10,595 bases of DNA from Nitrososphaerota archaeon (GTDB lineage: Archaea; Thermoproteota; Bathyarchaeia; Bathyarchaeales; Bathycorpusculaceae). The notes under the pieces are model-generated. The model ran no database searches. It was not told where the DNA came from and saw only the letters and a list, made by a program, of their open reading frames with translations. The position numbers were made by a program, and so were the translations under genes. Of the stretch, positions 7,667 through 10,595 are shown in pieces. Each line of letters begins with the position of its first letter. Position 1 is the first letter of the stretch. The stretch spans positions 1 through 10,595 of the forward strand of contig JAITBW010000138.1 in the NCBI GenBank assembly GCA_031283385.1, read 5' to 3'.

Positions 7667-7671
7667 ATCAC
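7667..7671 (-). promoter_or_regulatory. Ribosome binding site supporting a TTG start
   Basis: GTGAT on the minus strand, four bases before TTG at 7662, matches the 3' part of the archaeal GGAGGTGAT consensus. An in-frame TAA (7665-7663) directly precedes the TTG, so the gene cannot start further upstream. Confidence 0.5.
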
Positions 7672-7696
7672 AAAGTATTAACATCAAACTTTATCG

Positions 7697-7710
7697 ATAT
7701 AAAATTTCCT
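7697..7710 (-). promoter_or_regulatory. Promoter (BRE plus TATA) of the radical SAM gene
   Basis: The minus strand reads AGGAAA (7710-7705) followed directly by TTTTATAT (7704-7697), a good BRE/TATA pair. It predicts a transcription start near 7675 and a leader of about 13 nt that just contains GTGAT. Confidence 0.5.
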
Positions 7711-7800
7711 ATAAAAGACCCCGCCTTAGCTTAACTATCTATCGAGCAAATATGTGAAAAAGGCGTTTTGTTTTTTCCGATACCTAAAAATCTGTTGATG

Positions 7801-7833
7801 ATACTGTATACAAACAAAATTTGTGTACTGTAT
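7801..7833. repeat. 33-bp imperfect palindrome, candidate operator
   Basis: The left arm ATACTGTATACAAA (7801-7814) and right arm TTTGTGTACTGTAT (7820-7833) are inverted copies matching at 12 of 14 positions around a 5-base spacer (CAAAA). The inner nine bases match at 8 of 9. The size and symmetry suit a dimeric transcription factor site; a hairpin RNA is less likely because the loop and GC content are poor. It lies about 100 bp upstream of the radical SAM TATA box and 220 bp upstream of the rnfD one. Confidence 0.6.
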
Positions 7834-7967
7834 TATTGCAAATATAATAGACGTGTTTTTATTGAGTATTGCCTAATAAACAACGTTTTTTAATGTGTTA
7901 ATAAATAGTTTTGTTACATTTTACACTATTTGAAGTAACGTTCAATATGTTGCTGACTAGCTGGTGA

Positions 7968-7980
7968 TAGTTTTAAACTA
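7968..7980. repeat. 13-bp perfect palindrome
   Basis: TAGTTT, one central T, then AAACTA gives perfect six-base arms. It could be a small operator site about 85 bp upstream of the rnfD TATA box, but in AT-rich DNA such a palindrome can arise by chance. Confidence 0.3.
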
Positions 7981-8012
7981 AACGGTTTCTCTTTTAACAA
8001 ATTTTAAGGTTT

Positions 8013-8051
8013 AAGGGTTGATTTTATCAAAACTTTTTGCTTTTTGCTTTT
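8013..8051 (+). repeat. Stem-loop followed by TTTTTGC direct repeats
   Basis: AAGGGTTGAT (8013-8022), loop TTT, and ATCAAAACTT (8026-8035) pair at 8 of 10 positions, with the five pairs next to the loop perfect. The stem runs into TTTTTGC, TTTTTGC, TTTT (8034-8051). On the plus strand this resembles a terminator for something transcribed from within the gap. It could equally be an AT-rich upstream element of the rnfD promoter, which starts two bases later. Confidence 0.35.
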
Positions 8052-8052
8052 C

Positions 8053-8068
8053 CGAAAGAGTTTAATAT
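8053..8068 (+). promoter_or_regulatory. Promoter (BRE plus TATA) of the rnfDC operon
   Basis: CGAAAGAG (8053-8060) followed by TTTAATAT (8061-8068) is a strong archaeal BRE/TATA pair. It predicts transcription starting near 8090 and a leader of about 20 nt that carries the GAGGT ribosome site. Confidence 0.6.
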
Positions 8069-8098
8069 TTAATAAGATTACTTTGTCCTTCATTGTAA

Positions 8099-8103
8099 GA
8101 GGT
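8099..8103 (+). promoter_or_regulatory. Ribosome binding site of rnfD
   Basis: GAGGT lies six bases before the ATG at 8110 and matches the core of the archaeal consensus. Confidence 0.6.
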
Positions 8104-8109
8104 TAATAT

Positions 8110-9273
8110 ATGACTAATAATTCCTCTATTGAAAAACCTAAAGAATTAGTTGTTACACCACCCCCACAAATTACTGGTGCAATGTCAAAAACTCGAATAA
8201 TGACCTACACTTTCGCTGCATTGTTGGCTATCACCATAATCACTGCTATTCTATGGTGGCCAGCTATGACTCCACATCCAGATCTTGATTGGATTGGTCT
8301 AACTGGCGTTATTGCCATGCCGCTCGGTGCGATTCTTCTGGTGAATGCTTTGATTGCTGTTGGAGTAGCTGTAGTAAGCGACTTTGTAATCGGAAAAGCA
8401 GCAGCTGATAGTGAAATAAACACAATGTCCGCTGCAGTTTTCGGTTTAATTGTTGCGCTTTCTTACTCAATTGGTGTTCCTACAATGGCCGCGGGCGAAA
8501 TGATGCCAATTTCAACATTGTGCGCTCCTGGCTGCTTTATCTATGTGGCTTTGATTTCATTCATTGGTCTTGTCGTCTTCAAAAAACTACAAGGTATGAA
8601 AGGTCGTAAATTCGTTAATCCTGCTGCTGCTGCAAAACTCTTAATACTGTTACCATTCCTAACTTCAACATTCATTGTAAAAGAACACTGGGCTGCACTC
8701 GATGCAGGTGGCATAGGTATGCCCAAACTTACAAGCAATCTAGTGACTGAGTATATGGGAATGTCTTGGACATTTGGCGAAACTCTCAAAGGTTGCTATG
8801 GTTTACCTGGTGCCGCAGATCCTGGTAGTCTAAACTCTATAATGCTTCTAACGAAATTCCATGGCTGGCCTGGTGGAGCATCTAGCATTGCTGTAATAAT
8901 TGTAGGTGCTGTGCTGATTTTCTTGCTACGTGACTACTTTAAATGGAAAATTACTGCTACATACCTTGGAAGCGTTGCTGTAATGTCTCTTGTTATGTAT
9001 GGCATTTACGGCGGAGATCCACTGACACGATTACTATTCGAACTGTTTATCGGCAGCTCAATATTCTTAGCATTCTTCATGGCCACTGACCCAGCTACAA
9101 CACCATATTCGCGGACTGGACAGATACTCTTCGGTATAGGTTTAGGTGTACTAACAGTGCTCATTCAAACATACATGAATTTCTTTGGAGGCGCACTGCT
9201 TGCATTAATAATAATGAACCTGACTGTGCCGCTATTGGATCGTATAGAAATCCATAAGCCCTTTGGGAGATGA
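8110..9273 (+). CDS. rnfD: Rnf complex subunit RnfD (NqrB/RnfD family membrane flavoprotein)
   Basis: The 387-residue protein has about nine or ten membrane segments after a polar N-terminal tail of about 28 residues. Family marks are KKLQGMKGRKFVNPAAAAKL (158-177), the usual K..GG.G.N.FNPA segment, and MATDPATTPYSRTGQILFGIG (from 324), which corresponds almost word for word to the conserved MATDP.T.P...G...FGIG of RnfD/NqrB. RnfD is an integral subunit of the ion-pumping ferredoxin oxidoreductase and carries covalent FMN. The expected SGAT-type attachment site is probably GGASS (255-259), with Ser258 in place of the usual threonine; no ApbE flavin transferase gene is in view. The TGA overlaps the ribosome site and first possible start of rnfC, so the two are translationally coupled. 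Being first in the operon is unlike the common C-D-G-E-A-B order. NqrB is the alternative, but the adjacent gene is RnfC-like, not NqrA. Confidence 0.87.
   Translation: MTNNSSIEKPKELVVTPPPQITGAMSKTRIMTYTFAALLAITIITAILWWPAMTPHPDLDWIGLTGVIAMPLGAILLVNALIAVGVAVVSDFVIGKAAADSEINTMSAAVFGLIVALSYSIGVPTMAAGEMMPISTLCAPGCFIYVALISFIGLVVFKKLQGMKGRKFVNPAAAAKLLILLPFLTSTFIVKEHWAALDAGGIGMPKLTSNLVTEYMGMSWTFGETLKGCYGLPGAADPGSLNSIMLLTKFHGWPGGASSIAVIIVGAVLIFLLRDYFKWKITATYLGSVAVMSLVMYGIYGGDPLTRLLFELFIGSSIFLAFFMATDPATTPYSRTGQILFGIGLGVLTVLIQTYMNFFGGALLALIIMNLTVPLLDRIEIHKPFGR
9266..9273 (+). promoter_or_regulatory. Ribosome binding site that decides the rnfC start
   Basis: GGAGATGA differs at one base from GGAGGTGA and lies five bases before the ATG at 9279. 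An earlier ATG at 9270 lies inside this site and has no ribosome site of its own, so 9279 is the better start. The TGA within the motif is the rnfD stop codon. Confidence 0.6.
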
Positions 9274-9278
9274 ACAAA

Positions 9279-10562
9279 ATGCCGTATGAACATATAAAAG
9301 AAGTCAAAGAAAAAGCACGTATAACACCCATTGAAACCTTCCCAGACCCAAAAACTGCGATAGTCATACTAAACCAGCACTCGGGAAAACCTCTTTCTTC
9401 CCTTGTAGCTGTTGATGACACAGTAGCAATAGGACAAAAAATCGCTAGTTCCAAAGAACGCATAAGCTCACCCATACATAGCCCAATCTCTGGTAAAGTC
9501 GTTAAAATAGGCACAATCTTCAGTCACTGCTCCGAATCCTTCGCAGACGCAATCTTTATCGAAAATGATGGTAAAAACACTAAAGCCAACGAATTCTCAC
9601 CTATCTCTGAATCAGAAATAGGAAAAACCAAACCAGATGATTTACTTGAAATAATCCATGAGGCAGGTATCATTGGTCTTGGCGGCGCCGGCTTTCCGAC
9701 ACACATAAAACTATCACCCCCAACGGAATTTCCGATCAAAAACTTGGTCGTAAATACAACAGAAGGCGAACCATACGATACAGCTGACGAACGTTTACTC
9801 ATCGAAAAAGCTGCAAACTTGTTACGCGGTGTAAATGTGCTCAAAAAGATACTAGGTAATCCAAAAGTAACAATTGCAACAAAAGTGTCTAAAGCAGAAG
9901 CAATACCCAAACTACAAGAAGTTTTTGGCAATGAGCCAGATACAACAGTAGTCGCAGGGCACTTCAAATATCAACAAGGCGATGCAAGTATTCTACAAAA
10001 AGCACTCTTCGGTTACGAAACACCACCATCAAAACGCTCATATGAAATGGGTTGCATTGTTCAAAACGTTGCTACAATTAATGCAATTGCAAACGCAGTA
10101 TTCGAAGGCGAACCACTCATAAGTCGAGTAGTAGCATTCAATGGTGATATCGAACAACCTAAAAACTTGTTAGTGAAAATCGGTACTCCAATAAGCGACA
10201 TCTTTAACCAAAACAACATCGATATGAACAATATCGGACAAGTTGTCGTCGGCGGAGTTATGATGGGACATGCAATTCCAACAACTGAAGCACCAATAAC
10301 TAAACGCAGTTCAAGCATCATAGCATTCTCCGAAAGCAGATGTAAAGCAGTCCAAAAACAAACAGCATGTATCCACTGCTCAAAATGCATTAGTGCATGC
10401 CCAGTTAAACTTCATCCAATAATGATCTACAATGCAATCATGAAGCCAGATTTTGACAAAGTAGAAAAACTCTGGAACAAAGACTGCATCGGCTGCGGAA
10501 CCTGCTCATACGTTTGTCCATCACGCATACCACTAGCAAGCACTATTATGGCATCACGATAA
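9279..10562 (+). CDS. rnfC: Rnf complex subunit RnfC (ferredoxin oxidoreductase, two 4Fe-4S clusters)
   Basis: The product is 427 residues from this start, or 430 from ATG 9270, which is the numbering used here; that is close to the short archaeal/clostridial RnfC length. An N-terminal barrel-sandwich segment has SSPIHSPISGKV (66-77). The Rossmann flavin/nucleotide region has GLGGAGFPTHIK (136-147). Two ferredoxin-type cluster motifs end the protein: CIHCSKCISACP (367-378) and CIGCGTCSYVCP (406-417), each CxxCxxCxxxCP. RnfC is the peripheral, cytoplasmic subunit that exchanges electrons with the soluble partner. Two normally conserved segments differ. The expected NGAECEPY is NTTEGEPY (162-169), losing the Cys. 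The expected YPQGxEKQLI is YQQGDASILQ (234-243), losing the Glu-Lys. This may reflect a partner other than NAD(H). The gene directly follows rnfD. The downstream subunits (G, E, A, B) would lie past the right edge. Confidence 0.88.
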   Translation: MPYEHIKEVKEKARITPIETFPDPKTAIVILNQHSGKPLSSLVAVDDTVAIGQKIASSKERISSPIHSPISGKVVKIGTIFSHCSESFADAIFIENDGKNTKANEFSPISESEIGKTKPDDLLEIIHEAGIIGLGGAGFPTHIKLSPPTEFPIKNLVVNTTEGEPYDTADERLLIEKAANLLRGVNVLKKILGNPKVTIATKVSKAEAIPKLQEVFGNEPDTTVVAGHFKYQQGDASILQKALFGYETPPSKRSYEMGCIVQNVATINAIANAVFEGEPLISRVVAFNGDIEQPKNLLVKIGTPISDIFNQNNIDMNNIGQVVVGGVMMGHAIPTTEAPITKRSSSIIAFSESRCKAVQKQTACIHCSKCISACPVKLHPIMIYNAIMKPDFDKVEKLWNKDCIGCGTCSYVCPSRIPLASTIMASR

Positions 10563-10577
10563 ATGTCGTATCCCTAA

Positions 10578-10595
10578 GCATGGTTTTTTCCATGC
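10578..10595. repeat. Perfect hairpin at the right edge
   Basis: GCATGG, six T, CCATGC form a perfect six-base stem that ends exactly on the last base, 15 bp after the rnfC stop. It may be an intercistronic stem-loop before the next rnf gene or a terminator. An ATG at 10580 within it could also be the next start codon, though no ribosome site precedes it. Confidence 0.4.

Larger units (their letters stand above)
7663..8109. other. Gene-free divergent regulatory region between the radical SAM gene and rnfD
   Basis: These 447 bp have no credible reading frame on either strand and no tRNA-like fold that I can see. They hold promoters facing both ways (7697-7710 minus, 8053-8068 plus), a 33-bp imperfect palindrome (7801-7833), a 13-bp palindrome (7968-7980) and a stem-loop followed by T-rich repeats (8013-8051). 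The length is unusual beside the other gaps in this window (20-121 bp). A further TATA-like AAATATAAT at about 7840-7848 could drive a short plus-strand RNA ending at the T-rich repeats, but this is only a possibility. Confidence 0.6.

Noticed and set aside
7791..7960. Possible C/D box small RNA (TTGATGAT near 7795)
   Set aside because: The first base of the C box is not a purine, and the nearest CTGA is about 160 bases away, too far for a normal guide RNA.
9161..9967. Minus-strand open frames of 117 and 147 residues opposite rnfD/rnfC
   Set aside because: They are antisense shadows of clear RnfD and RnfC coding sequence, with no ribosome site or recognizable domain.
10563..10577. Five-codon ATG...TAA directly after the rnfC stop
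   Set aside because: It is too short and has no ribosome site; taken as chance in an intercistronic gap.
1..10595. CRISPR arrays, tRNA/rRNA genes, transposases, attachment sites, in-frame amber (pyrrolysine) codons
   Set aside because: I saw no regularly spaced repeats, tRNA-like folds, transposase motifs or target duplications, and the methyl-transfer genes read through without internal TAG codons.

Overview
The window looks archaeal. The intergenic regions are AT-rich and carry BRE/TATA-like boxes and runs of T at gene ends. Ribosome binding sites resemble GGAGGTGA, and two starts appear to be non-ATG. The gene set also points to archaea: an MtrH-type tetrahydromethanopterin (H4MPT) methyltransferase, large STT3-like membrane glycosyltransferases, a DUF1616 membrane protein and an Rnf complex module. 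H4MPT-linked methyl transfer plus Rnf, with no methanogenesis gene in view, would suit an anaerobic acetogenic or methylotrophic archaeon such as a Bathyarchaeia-like lineage. That placement is inference, because there is no rRNA or other phylogenetic marker here.

Layout from left to right. (1) 1-285, minus: the N-terminal part of a DUF1616 membrane protein cut by the window edge. (2) 349-1706, minus: a two-gene operon with a small B12-binding corrinoid protein first and an MtrH-family methyltransferase second, ending in a T-tract terminator. (3) 1828-6525, plus: two adjacent diverged paralogues of about 760-790 residues, each with a multi-pass GT-C-like membrane half and a large, probably extracytoplasmic C-terminal half. 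(4) 6565-7662, minus, convergent with the previous pair: a radical SAM/SPASM protein of the AhbD/NirJ-like type with a TTG start. (5) 7663-8109: a 447-bp gene-free divergent regulatory region with promoters on both sides, a 33-bp imperfect palindrome, a smaller perfect palindrome and a stem-loop/T-tract element. (6) 8110-10562, plus: rnfD then rnfC, translationally coupled, with the rest of the Rnf operon presumably beyond the right edge. The final 18 bases form a perfect hairpin.

How the parts may work together. The corrinoid protein and MtrH would exchange a methyl group between a cobamide and H4MPT, linking methylated compounds or the methyl branch of an archaeal Wood-Ljungdahl pathway to the C1 carrier. 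RnfC and RnfD are two subunits of a membrane complex that couples ferredoxin oxidation to ion pumping, a plausible energy-conserving partner for such a pathway. The radical SAM enzyme could serve cofactor or heme synthesis or peptide modification; its substrate cannot be read from sequence. The GT-C pair and the DUF1616 gene look like cell-surface glycosylation functions and are probably unrelated to the C1/Rnf genes.

The points most worth a second look are the cap-less corrinoid protein with an altered cobalamin motif, the diverged RnfC and the D-C gene order, the paralogous GT-C tandem, and the structured intergenic region ahead of rnfD.
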